Source: Ornithinimicrobium murale (GTDB lineage Bacteria; Actinomycetota; Actinomycetes; Actinomycetales; Dermatophilaceae). Taken from it: 64,000 bases of DNA. The position numbers were made by a program, and so were the translations under genes. Positions 55,789 to 63,991 of this stretch are shown piece by piece. Below the pieces are notes generated by a model. The model did no database searches and was not told where the DNA came from. It saw nothing but the letters and a program-made list of their open reading frames with translations. The stretch spans positions 310,001-374,000 of the forward strand of contig NZ_QLVD01000019.1 of assembly GCF_003352835.1 (NCBI RefSeq). The letters are read 5' to 3'. Each line of letters begins with the position of its first letter. Positions within the stretch are counted from its first letter, which is position 1.

Positions 55789-56109
55789 CTCAAGATGCTG
55801 CTGACCTCGCGCCGCTGCACCACCTGACCGGCATCGCCCCGACCCGCGACCTCGTGTTCGGCGAGATCCAGTGGTCCGGCACTGAGGGACACCTGCTGGA
55901 CCAGCCGCGATCTGAAGGGCAGAGTGCGTTGCCTAACGCGGCGCGCTCTGTGGCCCCGCGCACCGGCTCCTCGTACCTTCCCGGGAGTGGCGGCGCGCCG
56001 GCCTGGACTGGCTCCGGGAAGCTCGGCGGGCGACAACGACCGAGGACTCGGGCTGACATGGGACAAGCCCACTTCGACAGTGTCGGTGGCCACCGGCATA
56101 GTCCTGGCC
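55789..56109. other. 321-nt stretch with a possible degenerate coding piece
   Basis: On the plus strand 55793-55910 can be read as ADLAPLHHLTGIAPTRDLVF then GEIQWSGTEGHLLDQP without a start codon, which looks like the decayed end of a gene. The rest shows no box, hairpin or frame I would call. Confidence 0.25.
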
Positions 56110-56421
56110 ATGAGTTTGTCGACGCGTCAGGATCTTGCCGAGGGCGTGGCGAAGGCCATCACAAGCCGCCGACCCGACCTTGCCGACAACGTCGCCCTGG
56201 TCGAAGAACTGACTGTTCCGGCGGTGAGGATGATGTTGACCAATAAACGCTGCATCCTGTTCGTCCGAGCCAGGGAGAACCACCTCGCCTCCTGGGTGAT
56301 CGCGACCCCGGATGGCCACGTGGTACGGGTGGCAGAGCCCGGCGGCGTCGGGGCGGTCGCATCGCTGATGATCGCGGCATACCTGCGCTTCGCGGAGACC
56401 GGCGAGGGCACCGTGAGCTGA
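56110..56421 (+). CDS. hypothetical protein, 103 aa
   Basis: MSLSTRQDLAEGVAKAITSR then RMMLTNKRCILFVRARENHL and SWVIATPDGHVVRVAEPGGV: small alpha/beta protein. No box or clear Shine-Dalgarno at ATG 56110. Unknown family. Confidence 0.5.
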   Translation: MSLSTRQDLAEGVAKAITSRRPDLADNVALVEELTVPAVRMMLTNKRCILFVRARENHLASWVIATPDGHVVRVAEPGGVGAVASLMIAAYLRFAETGEGTVS

Positions 56422-56633
56422 GGGGGCTACACCGCTGTCCCCTGCTCGTGCAGACACATCGTGGTGCGCCGCACTGGCTGGTGGGTATCTCGGTCGGCCA
56501 GGTGACCCAGACAGCTAAATGTCGCCGGGTGTCGTCCCGCGGTCTCCCTCGGTTCCGCGGGGTGAAACTGCGCTCTTGGGAGCCAATGGTGCGCAGCGCG
56601 TGCGCATCCGCTATTGGGCGAGCCGCTAACCCG

Positions 56634-56666
56634 ACCTGGCCCCAGATCAGGTGGCACAGGTAGTGC
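56634..56666 (+). promoter_or_regulatory. class III dyad before the dNMP kinase gene
   Basis: ACCTGGCCC, 10 nt, GGCACAGGT, AGTGC, ATG. The N10 spacer (CAGATCAGGT) is identical to that of the primase copy at 5430-5462. Confidence 0.65.
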
Positions 56667-57242
56667 ATGGACACTGTGATTGTTGGACTGACAGGCTTCG
56701 CCCAGTCAGGTAAGGACACGGCCGCGCGTGGCCTGATTGAGGCGCGGGGCTTCACACGGCTGGCCTTCGCGGACCTGCTCAAGAAGACCGCCTACAACAT
56801 CGATCCGTACGTTGAGACGACCCCCGGACACTTCGAGCGGCTAGGTGAGCTCGTGGACCGGATCGGCATGGAGCGGGCGAAGTCCTATGACGACGTGCGT
56901 AGGCTCCTGCAGCGGCTGGGCACCGAAGGCGGACGGAACAATCTGGGCGGCGACGTGTGGGTGGACCCGGTGATGCGGGCCGCAACGTCCGCCCCGTCCC
57001 CTGTGGCCATCACCGACGTCCGCTTCCCCAACGAGGTGGCCGCTGTGAAGGCCGCCGGGGGACTGGTGGTGCGTGTGGTCCGCCCGGGTGTCGGTGCTAT
57101 CAACGCCCACTCCTCGGATGCCGGCATCGCCAACCTGCCTGTCGACCTCGAAATCGAGAACGACAGCACGGTCGAGGCGCTGCACGCCAAGATGATCGAC
57201 GTGGCAGACAGCCTCATGGCGGTGACCAGTCGGGCGAGCTGA
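56667..57242 (+). CDS. deoxynucleoside monophosphate kinase, 191 aa
   Basis: Starts VIVGLTGFAQSGKDTAARGL (Walker A, residues 10-18), FTRLAFADLLKKTAYNIDPY, then VWVDPVMRAA, ITDVRFPNEVAAVKAAGGLV, and a C-terminal IENDSTVEAL segment. This is the phage T4 gp1-like dNMP kinase pattern (P-loop, D-x-R-F-x-N-E). It phosphorylates dNMPs, including the dTMP made by ThyA. Set behind a class III dyad like thyA itself. Confidence 0.85.
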   Translation: MDTVIVGLTGFAQSGKDTAARGLIEARGFTRLAFADLLKKTAYNIDPYVETTPGHFERLGELVDRIGMERAKSYDDVRRLLQRLGTEGGRNNLGGDVWVDPVMRAATSAPSPVAITDVRFPNEVAAVKAAGGLVVRVVRPGVGAINAHSSDAGIANLPVDLEIENDSTVEALHAKMIDVADSLMAVTSRAS

Positions 57243-57250
57243 CCGTCCGA

Positions 57251-57598
57251 CTAGGCCAGCACCGCCAGGACTGCGTCGTCCTGGTCATCATCCGAGGGCT
57301 GCACCGTGACGCTGGTGTCCGGTCCGAATTCCAGGACGTCGCCAGGTGTGAGCAGCTGACTGCCAGCCGTGTCCGAGCAAGTCACCTCACGGGCTGCACC
57401 GAGCAGCATGACCGCCCGCGCACCTTCCACCGGCGCAGAGCACGTCAAGGCCGGCACCAGATGCACCGTGCACCCTGTTAACCCCGGCACAACCTTGGTG
57501 ACTGCTGCGAGGACCCTGGTCGTGTCGCCGGGCGTGACCCGCTCGAACAGGTCGACCGACTCGCCGGCGCTCAGTGCCTCGAGATGTGTGTTGCTCAC
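57251..57598 (-). CDS. hypothetical protein, 115 aa
   Basis: GTG 57598 overlaps the stop of a truncated upstream frame. Beta-rich (RVLAAVTKVVPGLTGCTVHL, LLTPGDVLEFGPDTSVTVQP). Unknown family; convergent with the dNMP kinase. Confidence 0.55.
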   Translation of the reverse strand: MSNTHLEALSAGESVDLFERVTPGDTTRVLAAVTKVVPGLTGCTVHLVPALTCSAPVEGARAVMLLGAAREVTCSDTAGSQLLTPGDVLEFGPDTSVTVQPSDDDQDDAVLAVLA

Positions 57599-57703
57599 GT
57601 CATCAGTCCTTTCGGTGGTTCGGCGCCGAGCTCGGTCAGCTTGGCATCCCAGTACGTCATGATCTGGTCCCTCACCGGAGCCAGGGTCGTGTAGGCCGCC
57701 TGT
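57595..57703 (-). pseudogene. C-terminal fragment of a gene cut off at the 94-bp repeat
   Basis: The minus strand reads RQAAYTTLAPVRDQIMTYWD then AKLTELGAEPPKGLMT and a TGA that overlaps the next GTG, the same junction style as intact genes here. The sequence changes to the repeat copy at 57701, and no start codon or matching 5' part is seen, so the gene was probably truncated by the rearrangement that brought in the MFS/IS block. Confidence 0.5.
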
Positions 57704-57794
57704 CGAGATGCAGTGAAGATTGCACAGCCATGAGCACCGAACCTTGCACTATCAGAAGTTCTCGCGTCGGTCGTGCAATCCAGGCAACTCGCTG
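57701..57794 (+). repeat. 94-bp imperfect direct repeat, left copy
   Basis: Starts TGTCGAGATGCAG and ends AACTCGCTG. The right copy is 61826-61919, same orientation and exactly the same length, about 73% identical, with AGCACCGAACCTTGCA fully conserved. The pair brackets the MFS gene and the IS21 element. Confidence 0.7.
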
Positions 57795-59051
57795 CTACCG
57801 CCAGACCGGCTCGGTATCTGGTGTCTCCACGATCCGGCCGAGCGCGGTGGTGAGGGGGATGAGCACGCTGGCAAGCTTCATGAGGACGAGGGCGACCAGG
57901 ACTTGCCGAATGCCGACCTCCTCAGCCAACCATCCGCCTGCCGCCGCTCCAAGCGGGATGACACCGAAGCTGAGAAGCCGGACGACAGCATTGACGCGCG
58001 CCAACAGCGCTGGCGGAGTCACAGTCTGACGCAACGTCAGGCTCTGCAGGTTGAACAACGCGATAGCGAACCCTGCCAGAGCCTGCCCTGGCACTAGCAC
58101 CGGGACGGCATCGGACGCTGGCGCTGCTGCGACGACCGCGAGTCCGGCGGCTTCGAGCACCGTCGCGAGGATGACGAGGCGTCCCAGACCGATCCGGCGG
58201 CCGATCTGGGAACTCACCATGGCGCCCACAATCACGCCGAGGTTGGCGATACCCAGGGTCACGCCAACCGCGAATCCCGACAGCCCCAGCCCACGAACCA
58301 TGAAGACAACCAGGATGGCCTGGTACGCACCGAAGACCACGTTGCCTACCAGTAGGTGCGCAGCCTGTGGCCGCAGCAGAGGACTGCGCAGCACCTGGGT
58401 CCAGCCGGCCATCAGGGCGCTGAGTCGTCCAGACTCCTCATCCGCCTGCACCGCTGGCTCCGGCCTGCGAATCGCCGCCAAGGCAGCTGCGCTGACAAGG
58501 TACGACACCACGGTGGCAACGACAGCCCCACTCGCCTTGACCGCTGCGACAAGCACACCTGCCAGGCCCGGGCCAGCCACCTGGGCAACCGATCGGCTGA
58601 CCTCAAGAGCGGCGTTCGCGGGCATCAGTTGCTCCCTGCCGACCAACCAGGGCAAGGCCGAGAGATAGCAGACGTCGAACAGAACCGTTAGCGCGCCGAC
58701 CGTGAAGGCCACGGCTACGAGCACGCTCATGTCGAGCCAGCCAGCGACCATGCCGAGCGGGACCAGAGCCAACAACGCGGCCCGGCCCAGGTCGGCCCCG
58801 ATCATCAAGGGACGCCGTCTCACCCGGTCAGCCAGCAACCCGGCCGGCATCGAGACGAGCAAGTACGGCAGAAACACGACGGCCTGCAGGAGGCCGACCT
58901 GAGCGACCGAGGCGTCGAGCTCCAACACCGCCACCAGTGGAAGCGCCACAGTCGTTACCCGGCTACCCACCTGGCTAATGCTGTTGCCGAGCCAGTAGAG
59001 CCGGAAGGCAGGGTTGCGAAATACCCCCTCGACCCTGTCCGGTGGACCCAC
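57795..59051 (-). CDS. MFS transporter, 418 aa
   Basis: Twelve-helix major facilitator of the drug-efflux type: FRNPAFRLYWLGNSISQVGS at the start, then the loop 2-3 motif GLLADRVRRRPLMIGADLGR, and many Gly/Ala-rich helices. GTG 59051 has a perfect GGAGGTG Shine-Dalgarno. The substrate is unknown. The IS21 element is inserted 36 bp upstream, probably separating the gene from its original promoter. Confidence 0.85.
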   Translation of the reverse strand: MGPPDRVEGVFRNPAFRLYWLGNSISQVGSRVTTVALPLVAVLELDASVAQVGLLQAVVFLPYLLVSMPAGLLADRVRRRPLMIGADLGRAALLALVPLGMVAGWLDMSVLVAVAFTVGALTVLFDVCYLSALPWLVGREQLMPANAALEVSRSVAQVAGPGLAGVLVAAVKASGAVVATVVSYLVSAAALAAIRRPEPAVQADEESGRLSALMAGWTQVLRSPLLRPQAAHLLVGNVVFGAYQAILVVFMVRGLGLSGFAVGVTLGIANLGVIVGAMVSSQIGRRIGLGRLVILATVLEAAGLAVVAAAPASDAVPVLVPGQALAGFAIALFNLQSLTLRQTVTPPALLARVNAVVRLLSFGVIPLGAAAGGWLAEEVGIRQVLVALVLMKLASVLIPLTTALGRIVETPDTEPVWR

Positions 59052-59151
59052 GGTTCACCTCCCCGGAGGATCATGCCACCTTCGGGTGTCAATGGCCACT
59101 TGTAGGTCCCCGGTTTTGGCCAGGTGAAAGTCCCCACCCTCTGCGGGGTTT

Positions 59152-59931
59152 TCAGGGGGTCAGGTGCTCACCTCCTCGGCGTTGACGGGCTTGGCGCATG
59201 CGGTAGGACTGGCCGGTGGTGATCACAGTGGTCGCGTGGTGCAGCAGCCTGTCGAGGAGGGACACGGCGGTGGTGTGCTCGGGCATGAATCGTCCCCAGT
59301 CCTCGAAACTGTGGTGTGAGGCCAGGCCGAGGGCGCGGCGTTCGTAGGCAGCTGCCACGAACCGGAAGAGCAGCTGGGCGCCGGTGTCGTCCAGCGGGGC
59401 GAAGCCCACTTCATCGATCAGAATCAGCTCGTTGCGCAGCAGTGTCTCGATGTGCTTGCCGACGGTGTTGTCGGCCAGGCCCCGGTAGAGCGTCTCGACC
59501 AGGTCCGCGGCGGTCAGGTACTTCACCTTGTGGCCGGCGACGACGGCGGCGTGCCCGAGCGCGACGAGGGTGTGGGACTTCCCGGTGCCTGCTGGCCCGA
59601 TCATCACCACGTTCTCCGTTGCCCGCACCCATTCCAGGGACGTGAGGTAGGCCCAGGTCGGTGCTGGGATCGAGGACGCGGCCAGGTCGAACTCCTCGAT
59701 GGTCTTCAGCACTGGGAAGCCAGCTGCTTTCAGGCGGGTCCGTTCGTTGGAAGCGTCGCGGGCGGCGATCTCAGCCTCGACCAGGGCACGGAGCACCTCC
59801 TCGGGAGCCCACCGTTGGGTTTTGGCTGTCCCGAGCAGCTCAGGCGCGAGCTGACGCATCGCGGCCAGCTTCAGCCTGCGCAGCCCAGCGGTCAGGTCCG
59901 CGTCCAGGACCGGCGGGGTTGGGCCGCTCAT
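59152..59931 (-). CDS. istB: IS21-family helper ATPase
   Basis: AAA+ ATPase that delivers the IstA transposase to target DNA. Walker A GPAGTGKSHTLVALG, Walker B LILIDEVGFAPLD and LASHHSFEDWGR are intact. 259 residues, normal length. Overlaps istA by 4 nt (ATGA), the standard IS21 arrangement. Confidence 0.95.
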   Translation of the reverse strand: MSGPTPPVLDADLTAGLRRLKLAAMRQLAPELLGTAKTQRWAPEEVLRALVEAEIAARDASNERTRLKAAGFPVLKTIEEFDLAASSIPAPTWAYLTSLEWVRATENVVMIGPAGTGKSHTLVALGHAAVVAGHKVKYLTAADLVETLYRGLADNTVGKHIETLLRNELILIDEVGFAPLDDTGAQLLFRFVAAAYERRALGLASHHSFEDWGRFMPEHTTAVSLLDRLLHHATTVITTGQSYRMRQARQRRGGEHLTP

Positions 59932-61478
59932 GAGGACACCGCCTCACCCGTGGCGGTGGTGGGTTCTTGGGTGGGGGCGTACTCGGCCAGCGACCGCCCC
60001 GCGGCGGTGGGCAGGTCAACGACGAGGGCTTCCCCGGCCGCACGCGGGGTCGGGACTCCGGTGCCAGCGGCCAGGATGGAGCGGACGTCAGCTGCTTTCC
60101 ACCTGCTGAACGCCACGGCCCGTTCCAGCGCAGCGACCATGAGTTCGTTGCCGTGGGCCGCGGCCAGCGTGTTCAGCTCGGCCAGCTCGGGACCCAGGCG
60201 GGTGTGCCCAGCACCAGCGGCTCCAGCGATGAACGCCTCAGCGACCGGGCCCAGGGAGCAGAAGGTCTTCTCCGCCGCGCTCCGGGGCCGGATCGCGCGC
60301 ACCGGCGCAGCTGGGCGGGCACCGCCGTAGTGCTCATCGAGCACGGACGCCGCCCCGGGGGCGACCAGGTCGTGCTCGGCGTGGACCTCCCCAGTGCCCG
60401 GGTCGATGATGATGACCTGGGCACCGTCGACGAGGACGCCGACCTGGGCACCGATCAGCGCGTTCGGCACCGAGTACCGTGCGGAGGACCAGCGGATCGT
60501 GGACAGTCTGTCGACCTTGCGCAGCACCGGCGCCGGGGCCAGGGACGGACGCAGCGAGGGCAACGGCGTGAGCAGCTCGACCTCCGTGGCCAACCGGTCA
60601 GCTGGGACCGCGCAGATCTCTGAGTGGACAGCGGCGTTGACCTCCGCGCACCACGCCTCGGCACGTTCGTTCGCGGCAGTCAGGTCGGCCAGCACCCGTG
60701 CTGCTCCAGCGCTCAGGTCACCGTCGGCGGCCTGGGCGTGCTCGAGCAGTAACGGGCGGGCCAGGTCGTCCTTGCCGTACTTGACGAGGTTCTCCACGAT
60801 GCCTTTGGACGCCGGGTCAGCTGCCTCGCAAAAGTCCGGGCGGAACCGGAAAGCGGTCGCGAAGCGGACGTACTCGGGTGTGGGCACGACCCGGTTAGCC
60901 ACTACCCCACCTTTGAGGCAACCCATCCGGTCGGCGAGGACGACTTTCGGGGTCCCGCCGAGGACCTCGAAACACTCGGCCAGCATGGCCATCGTCGTCG
61001 CGGCTTTCTCGTCGGCGGCGAAGCGCACGAACCGGAACCGTGACCAGGCCAGGACGGCACAGAAGACGTGCACGCCGGCGATGACGCCCCAGTCGATGGC
61101 CAGGTACTCAGCCGGGGACCATGACGCGGGCCGGTGGGTGCGCCCGTGTTCGGCCCGGTAGGACTTCTTCTCTTGCTCGACGAGGCGGCGGAAGTTGCGG
61201 TCCGAGCCGCCATACCCGGCCGCGCGGGCCTTGGGCAGCAGCCGCTTGGCGCTGATCCGGCCCAACGAGGTCTTCATGTTGGCAGCGACGAGCTCGCGGA
61301 CGGGCTCGTAGTTCGCCGGCCGTGGCTCCCGTACCGGACGGGGCGCCCCGGTGGCGTGGCGCTCCACGACACGCTTGACGGTCTTGTGGGTGGTGCCGCA
61401 CACATCGGCGGCAGCCCGGTAGGTCCCGAGCTCGTTATAGGCGGTGATGATGTCCAACTCTTCCCTCATGTTCTTCAA
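59928..61478 (-). CDS. istA: IS21-family DDE transposase
   Basis: N-terminal HTH (NELGTYRAAADVCGTTHKTV) followed by a DDE catalytic core: LAIDWGVI (Asp), VVLADRMG (Asp) and KGIVENLVKYGK (Glu). C-terminal beta-barrel region (RYSVPNALIGAQVGVLVDGA). 516 residues, full length. Start ATG 61478. Confidence 0.95.
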   Translation of the reverse strand: MKNMREELDIITAYNELGTYRAAADVCGTTHKTVKRVVERHATGAPRPVREPRPANYEPVRELVAANMKTSLGRISAKRLLPKARAAGYGGSDRNFRRLVEQEKKSYRAEHGRTHRPASWSPAEYLAIDWGVIAGVHVFCAVLAWSRFRFVRFAADEKAATTMAMLAECFEVLGGTPKVVLADRMGCLKGGVVANRVVPTPEYVRFATAFRFRPDFCEAADPASKGIVENLVKYGKDDLARPLLLEHAQAADGDLSAGAARVLADLTAANERAEAWCAEVNAAVHSEICAVPADRLATEVELLTPLPSLRPSLAPAPVLRKVDRLSTIRWSSARYSVPNALIGAQVGVLVDGAQVIIIDPGTGEVHAEHDLVAPGAASVLDEHYGGARPAAPVRAIRPRSAAEKTFCSLGPVAEAFIAGAAGAGHTRLGPELAELNTLAAAHGNELMVAALERAVAFSRWKAADVRSILAAGTGVPTPRAAGEALVVDLPTAAGRSLAEYAPTQEPTTATGEAVSS

Positions 61479-61645
61479 TGGAGCTCCCTGGGCGGTGCGG
61501 TGACTGGCTTAGACACCGACACCGTCACCGCTCAGGGGCTCAACTCATGGACGACACGAGCAGAGGGTGGGGACTTCTACTTGGCCACCAGCGGGGACCT
61601 CACCTGGCCACCAGTGGGGACTTTGCCACGGCCATGGACATTCGG

Positions 61646-61784
61646 GCGACATCCCTGCACCTAGACACGAGTTCCGACAACTGCTCATGAGTGGAGGTGA
61701 GTTAGGCGGGACGAAAGCATAACTATGGGTGATGCTTGCCGTTGAACCAGCCTATTGCCGCATACGAGTGCAATTTGTGCGAAG
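61646..61784. other. non-coding stretch right of the IS element
   Basis: Original sequence upstream of the MFS gene displaced by the IS insertion. No frame of note; a GTGGAGGTGAG string at about 61690 resembles a Shine-Dalgarno but leads only to an 11-codon frame. Confidence 0.35.
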
Positions 61785-61842
61785 TTCGCTGCATCTCGAC
61801 ACACACCGAGCAGCAGCACCGCAGCTGTCGAGATGCAGCGAA
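61785..61842. repeat. 17-bp inverted repeat
   Basis: TTCGCTGCATCTCGACA (61785-61801) and TGTCGAGATGCAGCGAA (61826-61842) are exact reverse complements, 24 nt apart. The right arm begins the second 94-bp repeat copy; the left arm has no counterpart at the 57701 copy. Confidence 0.7.
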
Positions 61843-61919
61843 GACTGCACAACGGTCAGCACCGAACCTTGCATGATCGAGGGCGCATCCGATGGTTGTG
61901 CAGATTAGGCGACTCGCTG
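61826..61919 (+). repeat. 94-bp imperfect direct repeat, right copy
   Basis: Partner of 57701-57794. Together with the inverted arm at 61785 it may be a recombination site, a duplicated regulatory region, or a residue of an older mobile element. Confidence 0.7.
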
Positions 61920-62091
61920 TACGCGGCAGTACCGGGCGTTTTCTCAGCCCGGCGGACTTAGGTGCTGCCTGGCGTCTCCTGCTTCTCGGTGGCGTCGGGC
62001 TTCATGTCCATTGGCAGGCCCCCGGCCGCTCAGCGGCGCCGCCGGCTGGTGGTCAAGTGATGGAGCGTGCGGCCCGCCGACCAGGGTTGGC
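61920..62091. other. non-coding stretch
   Basis: A short minus-strand frame reads MDMKPDATEKQETPGST, possibly the end of a lost gene. Nothing else recognised. Confidence 0.25.
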
Positions 62092-62559
62092 TCAATGGCG
62101 TTTGACCGCGCCAGCGAATAGGGCCAGTGCAGGCGCCAGAAGGAAGACGGTAGCCACGGTGGCCGCTCCGTGCACCGAGGTGAAGAGTGAAACGAGTACG
62201 GCGACGATGCCGGTGAAGACGACCCAGACAGGGGAACACAGGAAAAACAGCACGATGCTCAAGGGACGGATTGAGGGAAGTGGTGGAACGACGAACACTG
62301 CCCCAGCGATGAGTGCGATGAGGCCGACCGTCCACAGCCACCAGGCCGCCCTCCACCGCGCCGGATCTTCCAACATGCCACACGGCGCGATATTGCAGGC
62401 ACCTGTCAACAGCAGTTCTGGTTGAGCCGGCGCCCACACGCTCGCGGTCGCCATGATCACGAGCCCGGCCAGCATCAAAAGAGGGAGAAGACGCTTCTGG
62501 GCCATCGCACTGTCGGATGCTTGCTCGTCACCGGCTCCAGGTCCCAAATTTCTGTTCAC
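62092..62559 (-). CDS. membrane protein, 155 aa
   Basis: Four hydrophobic segments (LLPLLMLAGLVIMATASVWA; WWLWTVGLIALIAGAVFVV; SIVLFFLCSPVWVVFTGIV; GAATVATVFLLAPALALFAG) with two Cys in the first loop (ACNIAPCG). GTG 62559 or ATG 62505 start. Lies 3 nt downstream of the lipoprotein gene. Unknown function. Confidence 0.6.
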   Translation of the reverse strand: MNRNLGPGAGDEQASDSAMAQKRLLPLLMLAGLVIMATASVWAPAQPELLLTGACNIAPCGMLEDPARWRAAWWLWTVGLIALIAGAVFVVPPLPSIRPLSIVLFFLCSPVWVVFTGIVAVLVSLFTSVHGAATVATVFLLAPALALFAGAVKRH

Positions 62560-62562
62560 GGG

Positions 62563-63030
62563 TCAGTAGGAAAGCTCGATCGCGCAATCGTCCTCGTTCA
62601 TGATCCCCTCGTCGCACATCTCCTGTACCGACATCGCGTGCTCCACGCTGATGACGGCAATAGCCCCGCCGGGCAGCGGCTCGGTGAAGGTGACTTCCCC
62701 GAAGATGTCGGCCTGGCAGCCGAGTTCGAGCGCGAGGTCGACTTGCGCCTTGACGCCCTGCACCGCGCCGACCTCTTCGTGGTAGGGGCAGGCTGGGACC
62801 GGATCGGGTTCCTCAATGCGCGGGCCGGTGTAACCGTCGGGGATCTGCGGCGGTGCCGGGTTGAGCTCCTCGTCCTCCTCCTGCGAAACTGTTTCCGGGA
62901 TGTTGGGTTCGGTGGCCGCCTCGGCGGGCACGGGGGCGGCCACCGGCTCGGCCCCAGTGCTGCCGCAGCCGGTGAGAACCAGGAAAGCGAAGACGATGAG
63001 GGCCGAGGCGTTCAGGGCGGGCTGTCGCAT
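62563..63030 (-). CDS. lipoprotein, 155 aa
   Basis: Signal peptide with lipobox (FAFLVLTGC), then a Pro/Glu-rich linker and a small domain with Cys pairs (ACPYHEEVGAVQGVKAQVDL, EMCDEGIMNEDDC). Membrane-anchored, outside the cell. Probably cotranscribed with the adjacent membrane protein gene. Confidence 0.65.
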   Translation of the reverse strand: MRQPALNASALIVFAFLVLTGCGSTGAEPVAAPVPAEAATEPNIPETVSQEEDEELNPAPPQIPDGYTGPRIEEPDPVPACPYHEEVGAVQGVKAQVDLALELGCQADIFGEVTFTEPLPGGAIAVISVEHAMSVQEMCDEGIMNEDDCAIELSY

Positions 63031-63226
63031 CGATGCGGACCTTCCGTCGTTGGCAAACTCTCGTTCACTCTACGGGGCTTGTCGACTGCCGAGCTCCACC
63101 GGAGACCGCATGGGGAAACCAGCCCCCTTGCACAAGCAGCCTTGGTCGCACGGACCGACCAAGGGATGGCGGGCGCGACCTGCGGCAGTTGAGGTCATGC
63201 GTTGCGTAGAAGATATTGCGCGCGAA
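63031..63226. other. intergenic stretch
   Basis: Between two minus-strand genes; likely holds the promoter of the lipoprotein gene. No class I-III box. Confidence 0.35.
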
Positions 63227-63991
63227 TCAGCGTGCGTAGGGCAAGAGGATTCTGCTCTCGCGGAAGGCCTGCGCGACTCCGTCCGGGCCCCACGGCATGA
63301 GGCTAGGCAGGTCGTGTCCTGCTTCGAGTAGTTCGCGGACGACCTGATCCCCGACCCAGTACCCTGCCCTGCTCGGCCACGGATGCTCGTCAGTCACACC
63401 GCACAATGAATATCCGATGGCTGCATCGGGAGCAGTGAGGTTGGGAACGAGCGTCGCAGCGAGAGCGGGCAGCGCCGCTTGGCACTCCTGCACCCACCGG
63501 CCTTCAGCGGCGAACAAGTAATCGGTGTCCGGACGCCCAGGACGTAGTAATCGAGTGCCCGCTACCGCGAGGCCTTCGAGCCAGACACGCATGCCGACAT
63601 GGTCCTCCAGCGCGGGTTGGGTTGCGAGGAGGGGAAGCAGCGCGCGTACGTGCACCACGTGGATGAGTTCATGGAGGACAAGGAGTGCGTCTCGCTCGGG
63701 ATCCTGCAGCATCTCTAGCGCCACGAACAGCACAGGAATACCGTGAATGATCTTCACCCAGGCATCGGAGTGACCCGTCCCGACCATGAGTACTACGTCG
63801 AGGCTTTGATCGGCGTCCATCAGGCCATGGGCCGCCAAGTCCTCGGCGGCAGCCTTCAGGGCTGTGTGCACCCAGGCTTCCCGCTCGACGACACCGGGGG
63901 CGAAGTCGGCGACCAGGCCAGCGGCTGCTTCTCGGCCACTGCGGTTCCCATATGCGGAGTAGTAAACCTCGAAGATGTCAGCATGAGCCAT
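63227..63991 (-). CDS. DUF2268-like zinc metalloprotease, 254 aa
   Basis: VLHELIHVVH supplies the HExxH zinc site, with a downstream Glu-containing helix (VWLEGLAVAGTRLL) as expected for the third ligand. No signal peptide. DUF2268-type proteins are presumed peptidases. Last gene in the window. Confidence 0.7.
   Translation of the reverse strand: MAHADIFEVYYSAYGNRSGREAAAGLVADFAPGVVEREAWVHTALKAAAEDLAAHGLMDADQSLDVVLMVGTGHSDAWVKIIHGIPVLFVALEMLQDPERDALLVLHELIHVVHVRALLPLLATQPALEDHVGMRVWLEGLAVAGTRLLRPGRPDTDYLFAAEGRWVQECQAALPALAATLVPNLTAPDAAIGYSLCGVTDEHPWPSRAGYWVGDQVVRELLEAGHDLPSLMPWGPDGVAQAFRESRILLPYAR

Larger units (their letters stand above)
59081..61645 (-). mobile_element. IS21-family insertion sequence with 6-bp target-site duplication
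   Basis: The element spans 59087-61639 (2,553 bp). Ends are inverted: TGTCAATGGCC on the left and, reverse-complemented, TGTCCATGGCC on the right. Internal repeats GGTCCCC/GTCCCCAC recur near both ends, as usual for IS21. TTCGGG flanks it at 59081-59086 and 61640-61645. Both transposition genes are intact, so it may be active. Confidence 0.9.
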
